Shown: positions 17,077-27,061, counted from the stretch's first letter. The stretch is DNA of 64,000 bases from Microvirga mediterraneensis (GCF_013520865.1 NZ_JACDXJ010000001.1:2223001-2287000); one strand, 5' to 3'. Made by a program: numbers and translations. Notes: generated from the letters alone by a model not told the origin.

Positions 17077-17850
17077 TCAATAGCCGAATTGCTCCCGCAG
17101 GATCCGTTCGTCCAGGCTGTGGCCGGGATCGTGGAGCATCACCAGGTCGACGCTGCGGTCCATGGATACATGCACATGGGAAACATTGCGGAATTCCGTG
17201 TGGTCGGCCACCGCACTGACGGGGCGGTTCTCGGCTTCCAGAACTTCGATCTGAATCTTGGCGTAGTCCGGCAGGAGCGCACCGCGCCAGCGCCGAGGGC
17301 GAAAGGCAGAGATCGGCGTCAGGGCCAAGAGGGGCGCATTGAGCGGCAGGATTGTTCCGCCGACCGAGAGATTATAGGCCGTCGAACCGGCCGGAGTCGC
17401 AACCAGGATGCCGTCGGCGATCAGTTCGGCGATGCGGACGTGGGAATCGACGCTGATGCGAAGCTTGCCGGCCTGATAGGTCTGCCGGAACATGGCGACC
17501 TCGTTGATGGCCCGCGCCGTGTGAGCGACCCCATGCACGTCCCAGGCTACCATCAGCAGGGGGTGAACAACGCTGCGCTCTGCCTCTTCGAGCCGCTCGA
17601 ACAGGTCTTCTTCCCGATAATCGTTCATCAGGAAGCCGACTGTGCCTTTGTTCATGCCGTAGATGGGCTTGGAGGTGCCCATGAACCTATGGAGGCTCTG
17701 CAGCATCAGCCCGTCGCCGCCGAGGGCCACGATAACATCGGCCTCCTCGGGAACGACGTTGGTATACAGGGCCTGCAGGGTCTTCAGCGCGCTTTGAGCG
17801 TCGGGCGCCTCGCTGGCGACGAATGCGATATTGTTGAAACGGCGGGCCAT
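17077..17850 (-). CDS. nadK: NAD kinase
   Basis: Phosphorylates NAD to NADP and is essential for NADPH supply. 257 residues with the diagnostic GGDG at 44-47 ([10 protein letters not shown]), NE at 116-117 (RAINEVAM) and [14 protein letters not shown] at 152-165. The N-terminus is short, as in Rhizobiales enzymes. Start ATG at 17850 is the first in frame. It is divergent from cutA with a 49-nt gap and lies 52 nt upstream of the MaoC gene on the same strand. Confidence 0.95.
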   Translation of the reverse strand: MARRFNNIAFVASEAPDAQSALKTLQALYTNVVPEEADVIVALGGDGLMLQSLHRFMGTSKPIYGMNKGTVGFLMNDYREEDLFERLEEAERSVVHPLLMVAWDVHGVAHTARAINEVAMFRQTYQAGKLRISVDSHVRIAELIADGILVATPAGSTAYNLSVGGTILPLNAPLLALTPISAFRPRRWRGALLPDYAKIQIEVLEAENRPVSAVADHTEFRNVSHVHVSMDRSVDLVMLHDPGHSLDERILREQFGY

Positions 17851-17899
17851 GCCCAGTTACCCTCGTGGCGTCCCATCGGATGCGGAGGACAGGCATAGC

Positions 17900-18229
17900 A
17901 TGGATCGCCCACTTCTCGTCTATACGACCTTTCCCGATGTGGACATCGCCCTGTCGACAGGCGAAGGACTCGTCCGGGATCAACTGATCGCCTGCATCAA
18001 TGTTCTGCCGGGGATGCGATCCGTCTATGCATGGAAGGGCGGCATCGAACGGGGGCAGGAGGCGGTCGCCATCCTGAAGACCGTCAGGGGCCTTCAGGAT
18101 CAGGTCCATCGCGCGCTCAAGGAGCGACATCCATACGAGACGCCGGTCATCCTCTTCATCGAGCCGACCGGCGCGGATGCCGCCACCTTGGAGTGGCTGA
18201 TCGGGGAAACGTCCGTGGATCGCCGTTAA
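17900..18229 (+). CDS. cutA: Divalent-cation tolerance protein CutA
   Basis: 109 residues forming the ferredoxin-like trimeric CutA1 fold: LLVYTTFPDVDIALSTGEGLV, CINVLPGMRSVYAWKGGI and HPYETPVILFIEP are family hallmarks. Linked to copper and other divalent metal tolerance in E. coli; its molecular role is not settled. ATG at 17900 is chosen over a more upstream in-frame start at 17831 because homologues begin a few residues before YTTFPD. Its stop overlaps the convergent MBL hydrolase gene by 4 nt. Confidence 0.92.
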   Translation: MDRPLLVYTTFPDVDIALSTGEGLVRDQLIACINVLPGMRSVYAWKGGIERGQEAVAILKTVRGLQDQVHRALKERHPYETPVILFIEPTGADAATLEWLIGETSVDRR

Positions 18230-19206
18230 ACGGCAGGGCTCCACTGCACAGGCACGAAGCGGAAGCCGTTGCCTTCCTTCGCGATGTGGCCCGTGGCCGG
18301 GAAAGGTGCGTGATAGAACGCGACCTGCGCCCGCTCGGAAGCGGCCCTGTCGAGCATCTTGCGGCGGGTGGCGCGCGCTTGGTCCGCATCCATGTCGAAA
18401 ATGGCTGACCAGTCCGGGTTGCGGACGAAGAGCGCGGGGTGGTTCGCCGTGTCCGACAGGATCAGCAGCCGGCCCGAGCCTGAGGAGAGCATGTAGGCCG
18501 TATGGCCCGGGGTGTGACCGGGAGCGGCGATGCTCGTCAGTCCAGGCACGACCTCCTTGTCCGTCTCGTATTGCTTCACGTCCCTGGCAATGGGGCCGAA
18601 GACGCGCCGGGCGCCCTGGAAGCCGCCCCTTGCGCCTTCCGGAGCCTGGTTCATGCGGGCATCATCCATCCAGAAGGCCCATTCGGCTGCCGGCACCATG
18701 ACCTCGGCGTTCGGGAACACTGCCGTGCCGTCTTTCAGGCGCAGCCCGTTGATGTGATCGCCATGGAAGTGGCTGATGACGACAGTGTTCACCTGGGCGG
18801 GATCGAACCCGGCCGCGCGGAAGTTCGCCATCCAGCGGCCTGTGGTCGGGGCCCCTGAATCCCCGTTGCCCGTATCGATCAAGGTCAGGCGGCCGCCATT
18901 GTTCAGGACAAGGGTCGTGAACGTGTTCTGGATCGTGTCCTGCGGCAGGAATGCCTCGCGGGCCGCCTGCTGAACGGCCGGGAGGTCCGCGTTGCGGATG
19001 AAACCTTCGAGAGGGCGCGGCGCGACACCGTCATTGATGGCCGTCACCTCGATGTCACCGACCTTGTAGCGATAGAAGCCGGGGGCCTGACGGGGCCCGG
19101 CCCCCGGGGTCGAGGCGGGGGAGGTGGACTGAGCCAGGGCTGGTCCTGAGAAGGGAGCGGCCGCGAGGGCGGTGCCGGCGAGAATGGTACGGCGTGTGAG
19201 TGTCAT
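18226..19206 (-). CDS. Tat-exported MBL-fold metallo-hydrolase
   Basis: 326 residues. A twin-arginine leader (TRRTILAGTALAAAPFSGPA, cleavage near ALA-QS at about 25-26) predicts periplasmic export of a folded metalloenzyme. The metal site is H146-x-H148-x-D150-H151 (SHFHGDHINGL), with further ligands expected in APGHTPGHT and ILSDTANHP. The arrangement resembles quorum-quenching lactonases and the SoxH/AttM-like hydrolases of proteobacteria, but substrate cannot be assigned. Monocistronic and convergent with cutA. Confidence 0.83.
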   Translation of the reverse strand: MTLTRRTILAGTALAAAPFSGPALAQSTSPASTPGAGPRQAPGFYRYKVGDIEVTAINDGVAPRPLEGFIRNADLPAVQQAAREAFLPQDTIQNTFTTLVLNNGGRLTLIDTGNGDSGAPTTGRWMANFRAAGFDPAQVNTVVISHFHGDHINGLRLKDGTAVFPNAEVMVPAAEWAFWMDDARMNQAPEGARGGFQGARRVFGPIARDVKQYETDKEVVPGLTSIAAPGHTPGHTAYMLSSGSGRLLILSDTANHPALFVRNPDWSAIFDMDADQARATRRKMLDRAASERAQVAFYHAPFPATGHIAKEGNGFRFVPVQWSPAV

Positions 19207-19283
19207 GAGAGCATCATCTCCAGGCGTGGGAACGGAAGCCTAGAACGGCCAGGCTTGGAGACAAGGGACAGGATTTTCACAAG

Positions 19284-20096
19284 TCAGAGAGCAGGACGGG
19301 CCGCGGCGCTTGCCAGGTGGTGCAGGGCAATCCCGCTGGTTGTCGCCACGTTCAGCGAATCGAACCCGCCGCTCATGGGGATGGAGACGGTGCGGGTTTG
19401 GGCGAGAAGCGCCGGTGGGAGGCCGGGGCCTTCCGCCCCGAGGAGCAGGGCCGTCCGCCGCGAAGGCCGGACCTGCGAGAGGATCTCTTTGCCCGATGGG
19501 GACAGGGCCATCACGTCGAAGGAGGCCGCCTGAAGGGCCTTCACCATGGCATCGGCGGACGCTGCTCGCGTGTAGGGCACCACCAGCGCTCCCCCGACCG
19601 AAACGCGGATAGCCTTGCGATAAAGCGGATCGCAGGTCTCCCGGTCGAGCAGAACCGCTTCGGCTCCGAAAGCTGCCGCATTGCGGAAAATGCCTCCGAC
19701 ATTGTCATGGTTCGCCAGGCTGACCAGTCCGACGACCAGCGCATTTTCGGGCATCCGCGCGAGCAATTCCTCGACCGGCGGCAGGGGAGCCCTGTGAGCG
19801 ACGGCCAGGATGCCCCTGTGGATCGGAAAACCCACGATGGCATCCATCACGGTTCTGTTCGCAGTATAGACCGGGATTTCAGGCGAAAGCCCGTCCAGGA
19901 TATCTCTCAGAGATTCGAGCCGGCTTTCCGCCAGCAGAAGCGATTCGATCCTGAAGCGGAACTGCTTCGAGAGAACCCTGAGGACGACTTCTCCTTCCGC
20001 AACGAAACGGTGCTCCCGCCCGGCGAGGTCACGCTCTCGAACGGCCCGATAGGCTTCGATCCGCGGGTCGTCAGGGTCTGAAACAGGAATCGGCAT
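19284..20096 (-). CDS. SpoU/TrmH-family RNA 2'-O-methyltransferase
   Basis: 270 residues: an N-terminal substrate-binding region (AGREHRFVAEGEVVLRVL) followed by the SPOUT knot domain with motif 1 SLANHDNVGGIFRNAAAFGA, motif 2 ALLLGAEGPGLP and motif 3 IPMSGGFDSLNVATTSGIAL. Methylates the 2'-OH of a nucleotide in rRNA or tRNA using SAM; the target is not predictable from sequence. A second, distinct member (RlmB) is encoded at 23953-24777. Isolated on the minus strand with 77 nt to the MBL hydrolase gene. Confidence 0.85.
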   Translation of the reverse strand: MPIPVSDPDDPRIEAYRAVRERDLAGREHRFVAEGEVVLRVLSKQFRFRIESLLLAESRLESLRDILDGLSPEIPVYTANRTVMDAIVGFPIHRGILAVAHRAPLPPVEELLARMPENALVVGLVSLANHDNVGGIFRNAAAFGAEAVLLDRETCDPLYRKAIRVSVGGALVVPYTRAASADAMVKALQAASFDVMALSPSGKEILSQVRPSRRTALLLGAEGPGLPPALLAQTRTVSIPMSGGFDSLNVATTSGIALHHLASAAARPAL

Positions 20097-20257
20097 GGGT
20101 CTCTATGGGGCTGGCTCGGCCTATGGTCTGGCGACTGTCTAATCCGCGCGGACGCATTTGCCTATGCGCAACCGAGCTGGGAACAACGACTCAGCATTCC
20201 TGTTAGCCCGTGAGACGCTGGGACTGTCGCATACAGTCCTCCGCAGGGAGACGATAT

Positions 20258-20434
20258 ATGGATTGGGATATCGCGGACGGCTGGGTCTGGGGCCTGGTGA
20301 TCATCGGCGGACCTTTGCTGATCGGCATCTTCATGGCCGTGTTCGGGAGCCGGCGCCGCAGGCTGAATCGTGTCGAACAGGAAGTATCCGACCGGGCGGC
20401 TCACGAGAACTGGGGCAAGGAGCGGATTCGGTGA
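20258..20434 (+). CDS. Small membrane protein, 58 aa
   Basis: Starts at ATG 20258 (MDWDIADGWVWGLV) after a GCAGGGAG Shine-Dalgarno-like stretch. One hydrophobic helix at about residues 10-28 (WVWGLVIIGGPLLIGIFMAVFG) is followed by a positively charged stop-transfer RRRRLNR and a polar tail ending GKERIR. No known domain; short proteins of this pattern occur in related genomes, from memory. Not obviously part of an operon. Confidence 0.6.
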   Translation: MDWDIADGWVWGLVIIGGPLLIGIFMAVFGSRRRRLNRVEQEVSDRAAHENWGKERIR

Positions 20435-20534
20435 CACCTCGCCGCCCTTGCATCGGCTCGCGATCGGCGGGATCCAGACCGCCCGTCCATAGGATCCCTG
20501 GCGCTCGGGCTTAGCCAGAATGCCGATCCATGGG

Positions 20535-20639
20535 CTACGAACCGGCGAGTTCTCTCGATAGCCGGTTCGCCATGACGGCGGCGACGACTGCAGAGGCTAC
20601 GGCCGCCGAGCCCATCACGTTCAGCAACAGCACATCCAT
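20535..20639 (-). CDS. Very small membrane protein, 34 aa
   Basis: MDVLLLNVMGSAAVASAVVAAV then MANRLSRELAGS. A strong GGAGG lies 5 nt upstream of the ATG at 20639, which argues for real translation. One hydrophobic segment (about 3-22) is followed by a short charged tail. Function unknown. Confidence 0.45.
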   Translation of the reverse strand: MDVLLLNVMGSAAVASAVVAAVMANRLSRELAGS

Positions 20640-20826
20640 CTGCGCCTCCGTCACGACATGGAGCGCGTAGCCTAAGCCGCATTCATGTAGGCGCTGCCTG
20701 GGCAGGTGGGCTACCCCGGCGGGCAAGCCGGGAGGCGCCGACTGGGTAGAGTGTTGGCGCAGGAGCCACCGCGCCAGCTGAGGTCCGCGGCTTGGCTCTC
20801 GGCGACTGACGCGCTATGCCGGGCCT

Positions 20827-21096
20827 ATGCTCAAGCTTGAAGAAGGTTTACCCGGCCAATCCCTCAGGACGAATGGCTCTTCAATCGAACTTCCGGACGA
20901 GCTGGGAAGGCTCACGAAGGACATCAACGACCTCAAACGGCGGATCTCCGATCAGATCACACTCATTCAGGAGCTGACTTGGGAGGCTGAGGCTGCAGAT
21001 GCCGCCAAGGCGGCACTGCAAGAGATGCGGGAGACGCTGGGAGATTGGTATGCCCACAGGAATCTGCTCATGAAACTTCAGGCCGCAGAGATTTAG
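20827..21096 (+). CDS. Hypothetical coiled-coil protein, 89 aa
   Basis: A short polar protein whose middle (about residues 24-60, LPDELGRLTKDINDLKRRIS and onward) has heptad-like spacing suggestive of a coiled coil. There is no signal peptide, no membrane segment and no clear ribosome binding site before ATG 20827, so it may be a chance open frame. No family recognised. Confidence 0.42.
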   Translation: MLKLEEGLPGQSLRTNGSSIELPDELGRLTKDINDLKRRISDQITLIQELTWEAEAADAAKAALQEMRETLGDWYAHRNLLMKLQAAEI

Positions 21097-21164
21097 TCCA
21101 TACACGCCGGGAATAAGCCGGGGCCATCCATCGTTTACCGAGAAAGTTGTGATGGGGGCGCGTA

Positions 21165-21272
21165 ATGGATGCCGACGACACGAGATCACTTTGGCTGGCC
21201 TTGATGGTTGCCCTCGGACTGAGCTTCCTGGCCCTGCTTGTCGCCGTCTATCTGAGCTTCGCCCTCTACTGA
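21165..21272 (+). CDS. Very small membrane protein, 35 aa
   Basis: Reads MDADDTRSLWLALMVALGLS then FLALLVAVYLSFALY. GGGGG lies 7 nt before ATG 21165. Apart from the acidic first six residues it is a single hydrophobic helix of about 25 residues, like the short inner-membrane peptides that modulate larger complexes. Function unknown. Confidence 0.45.
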   Translation: MDADDTRSLWLALMVALGLSFLALLVAVYLSFALY

Positions 21273-21398
21273 GGCGTTCCGCCCATTTCAGAACTGCGAC
21301 GGTCGAGCCCGCCGACAACGCCGCATAGGCATCCGTCGGGGAGGGCGTATTCACGTTTCATATTATGTTAGAAGAGTTTCGCCACTCGACAGGGGGAG

Positions 21399-21473
21399 TG
21401 GTGCCGGTGGAGAGGATCGAACTCCCGACCTTCGGTTTACAAAACCGCTGCACTACCGCTGTGCTACACCGGC
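21399..21473 (-). tRNA. tRNA-Thr (UGU anticodon)
   Basis: On the minus strand the acceptor arms GCCGGTG and CACCGGC pair, the D arm carries AGCGGTAGTGC, the anticodon loop TTTGTAA contains TGT, and the T arm is GGGAG-TTCGATC-CTCTC. The 3' CCA is encoded (21399-21401). Decodes ACA and, by wobble, other Thr codons. Confidence 0.95.
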
Positions 21474-21612
21474 TGACGTCACGGTGCTCAGGTAGCAGTC
21501 CGTGGCGTAGGACGCAAGTTCCACACAAACGTAAATATTTAGTGTTCCAGCACACCGAAACCATGAACCGATTCTGGGATTGTCAGGAAAACATGGTCAT
21601 GGAGTTGGTGTT

Positions 21613-21918
21613 ATGAAGGTCTCAGAGGCTTCTTCTGGGAATAGGATCTTGCCGTCTGCAGCCGTCAGGGCTCTCGCCGTGCTGGCGGTTGCTCTTGGTT
21701 TCGGCATCGCTGCGGATCAGGCGCAGGCCACTCACGCGGGTCACGGCGTGGCGGCCAAGCCTGAGAAGCAGGTAACGGCGATGGCCGCAAAGGATGTGGA
21801 GACAACGTCGTCCATCGAGACGAATTCCCCGAGCGACAACGCCTGCAGCATTTCCCGCAAGCGCCTTTTCGTGGAGGGCGAAGGTTGGATCGTCCGTCGC
21901 GTGACCACCTGCTACTGA
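21613..21918 (+). CDS. Small secreted protein, unknown function
   Basis: 101 residues. A signal peptide is predicted (AVRALAVLAVALGFGIAADQAQA, cleavage near residue 40), followed by a polar linker and a C-terminal domain with a cysteine pair (DNACSISRKRLFVEGEGWIVR and the final TTCY). The motif C-x4-RKRLFVE-x-GWIVRRVTTC resembles short secreted proteins common in Methylobacteriaceae, possibly forming one disulfide. ATG 21613 is chosen over 21580 because it is followed directly by the leader. A strong terminator follows within 30 nt. Confidence 0.6.
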   Translation: MKVSEASSGNRILPSAAVRALAVLAVALGFGIAADQAQATHAGHGVAAKPEKQVTAMAAKDVETTSSIETNSPSDNACSISRKRLFVEGEGWIVRRVTTCY

Positions 21919-21947
21919 AGGGTTCTCCTTCCAGAAAGCCGAAATGA

Positions 21948-21980
21948 AAAGCCCCGCCGTGAGGCGGGGCTTTCCCTTTT
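21948..21980. terminator. Bidirectional intrinsic terminator
   Basis: Perfect stem AAAGCCCCGCC / GGCGGGGCTTT (21948-21958, 21963-21973) with a GTGA loop. T-rich tracts lie on both strands (CCCTTTT on plus, TTTTCATTT on minus). It serves the small secreted protein gene and the convergent MHS transporter gene. Confidence 0.9.
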
Positions 21981-21998
21981 GGTCCGGTCTGTCGAAGG

Positions 21999-23717
21999 TC
22001 AGCGCTTCGCGCCGACGCCTTCGAAGGTCATGATGTCCCGGTCCTTGGTTTCCGGCACGAAGAGCAGGCCGACCACGAAGGTCACCAGGGCAATCACGAT
22101 CGGGTACCAGAGGCCGTAGTAGATGTCGCCCGTGGCTGCCACCATGGCGAAGGCGGTCGGGGGCAGAAGGCCGCCGAACCAGCCGTTGGCGATGTGGTAA
22201 GGCAGGGACATCGCGGTGTAGCGGATGCGGGTGGGGAAGAATTCCACCAGGGCCGCCGCGATGGGGCCGTACACCATCGTGACGTAGATCACGAAGAGCG
22301 TCAGGATTCCGATCGCCTTGAGAGCCTGAGCGTTGCCCAGAGCCCCGAAGAAGCCGCTGACCTTCACGATGCTCGGATCGCCCGCCTTCGGGTAACCTGC
22401 CCCAACGGCAGCTTCGGTGAAGGCCGTGATGTTGGCCGGAACCGCGGCCGCGAGAGGAGCTTCCGTGCCGTTGAACGTCACCTTGACGGGCGTTCCTGCG
22501 GCAGCCGGCACAAGCTCGTACTTGATGGCCGCGCGGGCGAGGGCCACGCGTGCCACGTCGCAGGGAGCCGTGAAGGTGCGGATGCCCACCGGATCGAACA
22601 CCGAGCCGCATGCGGCGGGGTCGGCTACGACCTGCACCTTGGCGGTCTCGAGCGCCTGAGCCAGCCGCGGGCTGGCTACGTTCGTGAGAGCGCCGAAGAG
22701 CGGGAAGTAGGTGATCGCCGCGATCAGGCAGCCGCCGAGAATCACCGGCTTACGGCCGATCTTGTCCGACAGCGCGCCGAAGAACACGAAGCCGCCGGTG
22801 CCGAGGATCAGAGACCAGGCGATCAGCACGTTCGAGGTCAGCAGGTCGACCTTCAGGATGCTCTGGATGAAGAACAGGGCGTAGAACTGCCCCGTGTACC
22901 ACACCACGGCCTGGCCGATGGCGAGGCCGATCAGGGCGATGAGCACCATCTTGAGGTTGCTCCACTGGCCGAACGCCTCCTTCAGGGGAGCCTTCGACTG
23001 CGTGCCCTCTTCCTTCATCTTCTTGAAGGCCGGCGATTCCTGCATCTGGAGGCGAATCCAGACTGAAATGGCCAGGAGGACCACGGAGAGCAGGAACGGG
23101 ATGCGCCAGCCTGCGATCGGCCAGCCTTCACCGGTCTGGAAACCCTGTTCGCCCATCCAGGTGCGGAGCACGAGGATGACGACCAGGGAGAGGAGCAGAC
23201 CGACCGTCGCCGTGATCTGGATGAAGCTCGTGTAGAAGCCGCGACGGCCCACCGGAGCGTGCTCGGCCACGTAGACCGCCGCGCCGCCATACTCGCCGCC
23301 GAGCGCCAGGCCCTGGAGCATGCGCAGGGCGATCAGCACCACGGGGGCGACCCAGCCGATCTGGTTGTAGCTGGGAAGCAGGCCGACCAGGAAGGTCGAG
23401 CAGCCCATGATCAGGATGGTAACCAGGAAGGTATATTTCCGGCCGACCAGGTCGCCGATCCGGCCGAACACGATGGCGCCGAACGGGCGCACAAGGAAGC
23501 CGGCCGCGAAGGCCAGAAGAGCGAAGACGTTACGGGTCGTCACGTCGAAGGCGGAGAAGAACTGCGCGCCGATGATCGTGGCGAGAGAGCCATAAAGGTA
23601 GAAATCGTACCATTCGAAGACGGTACCGAGGGAGGAGGCCAGAATGACCTTCTTTTCCTCCCGCGTCATCGGCCGCGTCGCGGCGGCCGCATGAGGCGTA
23701 GTAGCTGCTGTTGCCAT
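21999..23717 (-). CDS. MFS transporter, metabolite:H+ symporter (MHS) family, with large loop insertion
   Basis: 572-residue inner-membrane permease. Family signatures are GTVFEWYDFYLYGSLA (about 31-46), GRIGDLVGRKYTF (85-97), RMLQGLALGGEYGGA (132-146) and DKIGRKPVILGG. Members carry organic acids, proline/betaine or shikimate with protons. About 120 residues (roughly 345-465) are inserted between two late membrane helices, including a Cys pair at 370 and 386; typical members are 430-500 residues. Similar insertions occur in a subset of proteobacterial homologues, from memory. ATG 23717 is preceded by GGAAGGG; the start at 23732 is less likely. Substrate unknown. Confidence 0.85.
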   Translation of the reverse strand: MATAATTPHAAAATRPMTREEKKVILASSLGTVFEWYDFYLYGSLATIIGAQFFSAFDVTTRNVFALLAFAAGFLVRPFGAIVFGRIGDLVGRKYTFLVTILIMGCSTFLVGLLPSYNQIGWVAPVVLIALRMLQGLALGGEYGGAAVYVAEHAPVGRRGFYTSFIQITATVGLLLSLVVILVLRTWMGEQGFQTGEGWPIAGWRIPFLLSVVLLAISVWIRLQMQESPAFKKMKEEGTQSKAPLKEAFGQWSNLKMVLIALIGLAIGQAVVWYTGQFYALFFIQSILKVDLLTSNVLIAWSLILGTGGFVFFGALSDKIGRKPVILGGCLIAAITYFPLFGALTNVASPRLAQALETAKVQVVADPAACGSVFDPVGIRTFTAPCDVARVALARAAIKYELVPAAAGTPVKVTFNGTEAPLAAAVPANITAFTEAAVGAGYPKAGDPSIVKVSGFFGALGNAQALKAIGILTLFVIYVTMVYGPIAAALVEFFPTRIRYTAMSLPYHIANGWFGGLLPPTAFAMVAATGDIYYGLWYPIVIALVTFVVGLLFVPETKDRDIMTFEGVGAKR

Positions 23718-23952
23718 AGGGTTCCCTTCCATTCATTCCCGGTTTTCCGGGTTCTGAGCCGCAAGCCATGCGGTGCAGGCCTGGGCCGCGGCATCGTGGC
23801 TGCGCTCGGCAACCAAGAATCCAACGAATGGAAGGCTACCTCCGGGCCACCTTTCCACAATTCACAATTGGTATTTGCGACTTCCGTCTAAGAGCCTGTT
23901 GAAGAAGAACGATTTCTTAGTCTCGACAGATATTTGGCGACTGGCTCGGCCT

Positions 23953-24777
23953 TCACTTGAGGGTGTTTTTGGAAGCCCCTTTGACCACAGCGTAAAGGCT
24001 GATCGCGGCGGCATTGGACACATTCAGGCTCTTGATGGCTCCGGGCATGTCCAGCCGGCCGATGACGTCGCAGCACTCGCGCGTCCTCTGCCGCAATCCC
24101 TTGCCCTCCGAGCCGAGCACCAGGACGACGGGAAGCCTGATCTCGACCTCGTCGAGATCAGCGTCGCCGGAGGAATCGAGTCCGATTCGCTGAAAACCCC
24201 GTTCTCCGAGGGCGTTGAGCGTGTCGCCGAGGTTGCGCACGATCATGAAGGGGACATGCTCGAGGCCTCCCGAGGCCGATTTGGCGAGAACGCCGGTCGC
24301 GGCGGGGCTGTGCCGGGCCGTGGTGATGATGGCCTCGACATCGAAGGCGGCGGCCGTGCGGACGATGGCGCCCACGTTGTGGGGATCGGTAATCTGGTCG
24401 AGGGCGAGCACGACGCGGCTGCCGCTCAAGGTGTCCACCGACGGGGAGGGCAGGGGATCGGCCTCGGCATAGAGGCCCTGATGCACCGCGTCGGGTTCCA
24501 GGAGGCGGTTGATCTCGTCCGGGCGGACGATCTCAGGTTCGATGGGCAGGGGAGATCCTAGCTCCTCGCTGAGGCGGCGGGCGGAGTTTTCCGTTGCCAG
24601 GAGGCGGCGAATCGTCCGTCGGCCGTTGCGCAGCGCCTCGACGACGGGGTGCCAGCCATAGAGGATCGTCGTGTCGATCTCGAAATTCGGACGTCTGGCG
24701 TGGGCATCGCGACGACCGGGTTTCCCGTGGGGGCGTTGGAATCTCGGCTTGCGGGACTGGAGGGGACGGTCGCTCAT
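23953..24777 (-). CDS. rlmB: 23S rRNA (guanosine-2251-2'-O)-methyltransferase RlmB
   Basis: 274 residues. A basic N-terminal tail precedes the L30e-like substrate-binding domain (LYGWHPVVEALRNGRRTIRRLLAT) and a SPOUT methyltransferase domain with LDQITDPHNVGAIVRTAAAF, LVLGSEGKGLR and DMPGAIKSLNVSNAAAISLY. Modifies G2251 in the peptidyl-transferase P loop. The start ATG at 24777 (MSDRPLQSRKPR) is preferred over 24834. Its position directly before tRNA-Tyr, tRNA-Gly and tuf, on the opposite strand, is conserved in Rhizobiales and supports the RlmB assignment over other SpoU enzymes. Confidence 0.9.
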   Translation of the reverse strand: MSDRPLQSRKPRFQRPHGKPGRRDAHARRPNFEIDTTILYGWHPVVEALRNGRRTIRRLLATENSARRLSEELGSPLPIEPEIVRPDEINRLLEPDAVHQGLYAEADPLPSPSVDTLSGSRVVLALDQITDPHNVGAIVRTAAAFDVEAIITTARHSPAATGVLAKSASGGLEHVPFMIVRNLGDTLNALGERGFQRIGLDSSGDADLDEVEIRLPVVLVLGSEGKGLRQRTRECCDVIGRLDMPGAIKSLNVSNAAAISLYAVVKGASKNTLK

Positions 24778-24967
24778 GCTGTCTGAATCTCGTTTGGTGA
24801 AGGTAGCGCCATAGCACAGGGAGTGCCCGTTCACGACCCGTCAGATTCGATGCGCTTTGAGGTTGACACCGGCCATGCAGGTCACCATAAGAGCGCCACG
24901 GAGCGCTTGGCCACGTCGGGCGCTTCGCAGAACAGCCTCGGCGTTTTGCGTTCGGGTTGGGTCTAAA

Positions 24968-25052
24968 GGGGGAATGTCCCGAGCGGCAAAGGGGGCGGAC
25001 TGTAAATCCGCTGGCTATGCCTTCGTAGGTTCGAGTCCTACTTCCCCCACCA
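24968..25052 (+). tRNA. tRNA-Tyr (GUA anticodon)
   Basis: GGGGGAA pairs with TTCCCCC; the anticodon GTA lies in GACTGTAAATCC. The long variable arm typical of bacterial class II tRNA-Tyr and an encoded CCA (25050-25052) are present. First gene of the tRNA-Tyr, tRNA-Gly, tuf cluster. Confidence 0.96.
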
Positions 25053-25069
25053 CCCAATCAGAAGGGCAC

Positions 25070-25143
25070 GCGGGTGTAGCTCAATGGTAGAGCAGCAGCC
25101 TTCCAAGCTGAATACGAGGGTTCGATTCCCTTCACCCGCTCCA
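25070..25143 (+). tRNA. tRNA-Gly (UCC anticodon)
   Basis: GCGGGTG pairs with CACCCGC; the loop CTTCCAA carries TCC; the T arm is GAGGG-TTCGATT-CCCTT; CCA is encoded at 25141-25143. It lies 17 nt after tRNA-Tyr, so the two are probably co-transcribed. Confidence 0.96.
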
Positions 25144-25373
25144 CCTTCCGCGATCCCAACCGCTCAGCTTGTAATTTGGGTCCCCAGGGCCTTTATACAG
25201 GCCGAACCTGCCCGGCGGAGAGGTGTCTGGTGATCCGGCTCCCGCGGGTTCGAGGGGCGGGTTATCCGGCATTACGTTCTGCAATATCGAAATTCGCTCT
25301 TGCGCAAAGAGCATAACCGCAATATCGGACGCCCCTGGGTTTTTTGTTCCTGGCCTATGCAAGGTAGAGATCA

Positions 25374-26564
<1,191 letters not shown>

Positions 26565-26572
26565 TACCGATC

Positions 26573-26596
26573 CAGGTGGCGGGTTTCCGCCACCTG
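26573..26596 (+). terminator. Strong hairpin between tuf and tRNA-Trp
   Basis: Perfect 10-bp stem CAGGTGGCGG / CCGCCACCTG with a GTTT loop, beginning 8 nt after the tuf stop. Only two T residues follow, so it is more likely a partial terminator or an RNA-processing/stability element. Confidence 0.5.
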
Positions 26597-26607
26597 TTGA
26601 CCGCCGG

Positions 26608-26684
26608 AGGAGTGTAGCTCAATCGGCTAGAGCACCGGTCTCCAAAACCGGGGGTTGGGGGTTCGAGTCCCTCCACTCCTGCCA
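26608..26684 (+). tRNA. tRNA-Trp (CCA anticodon)
   Basis: AGGAGTG pairs with CACTCCT; the anticodon loop CTCCAAA carries CCA; T arm GGGGG-TTCGAGT-CCCTC; discriminator G and CCA encoded at 26682-26684. Placement before secE is conserved in many proteobacteria. Confidence 0.96.
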
Positions 26685-26848
26685 GCGGTCGACAAAGCGG
26701 GCGTTATGCGTTAGAGAAGCGCCCCGTAGATGGTTTGAACAGGTGGCGCGAGGCTCGGAAAGCGGCCTCGCGCCCCTTCAATTTGGGCTCAAGCGTGCCC
26801 TTAGAGGACGTTCGCAGCCGCTCTCGCGGTGATGTGGACGCAAGCGAC

Positions 26849-27049
26849 ATGGCGAAGACGAACCCGTTCGATTTCATACAGCAGGTCCGCTCGGAAGCTG
26901 CGAAGGTCACCTGGCCGACGCGCAAGGAGACGATGATCACGACCGCGATGGTTTTCGTGATGGTAGTGGTCGCCAGCATCTTCTTCCTGGTCGTCGATCA
27001 GGCCCTCGGCTGGGGTGTTCGCTCGGTGATCCTCGGGCTTGGCGGTTAA
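26849..27049 (+). CDS. secE: Preprotein translocase subunit SecE
   Basis: 66 residues, the short single-helix form: FIQQVRSEAAKVTWPTRKET is the conserved amphipathic surface helix, followed by one membrane segment (about 30-50). Clamps SecY halves in the SecYEG channel. ATG 26849 (MAKTNPFDF) is preferred over an upstream in-frame start at 26735. Followed at 12 nt by nusG, the usual pair. Confidence 0.93.
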   Translation: MAKTNPFDFIQQVRSEAAKVTWPTRKETMITTAMVFVMVVVASIFFLVVDQALGWGVRSVILGLGG

Positions 27050-27061
27050 GGGGTGGATGCA

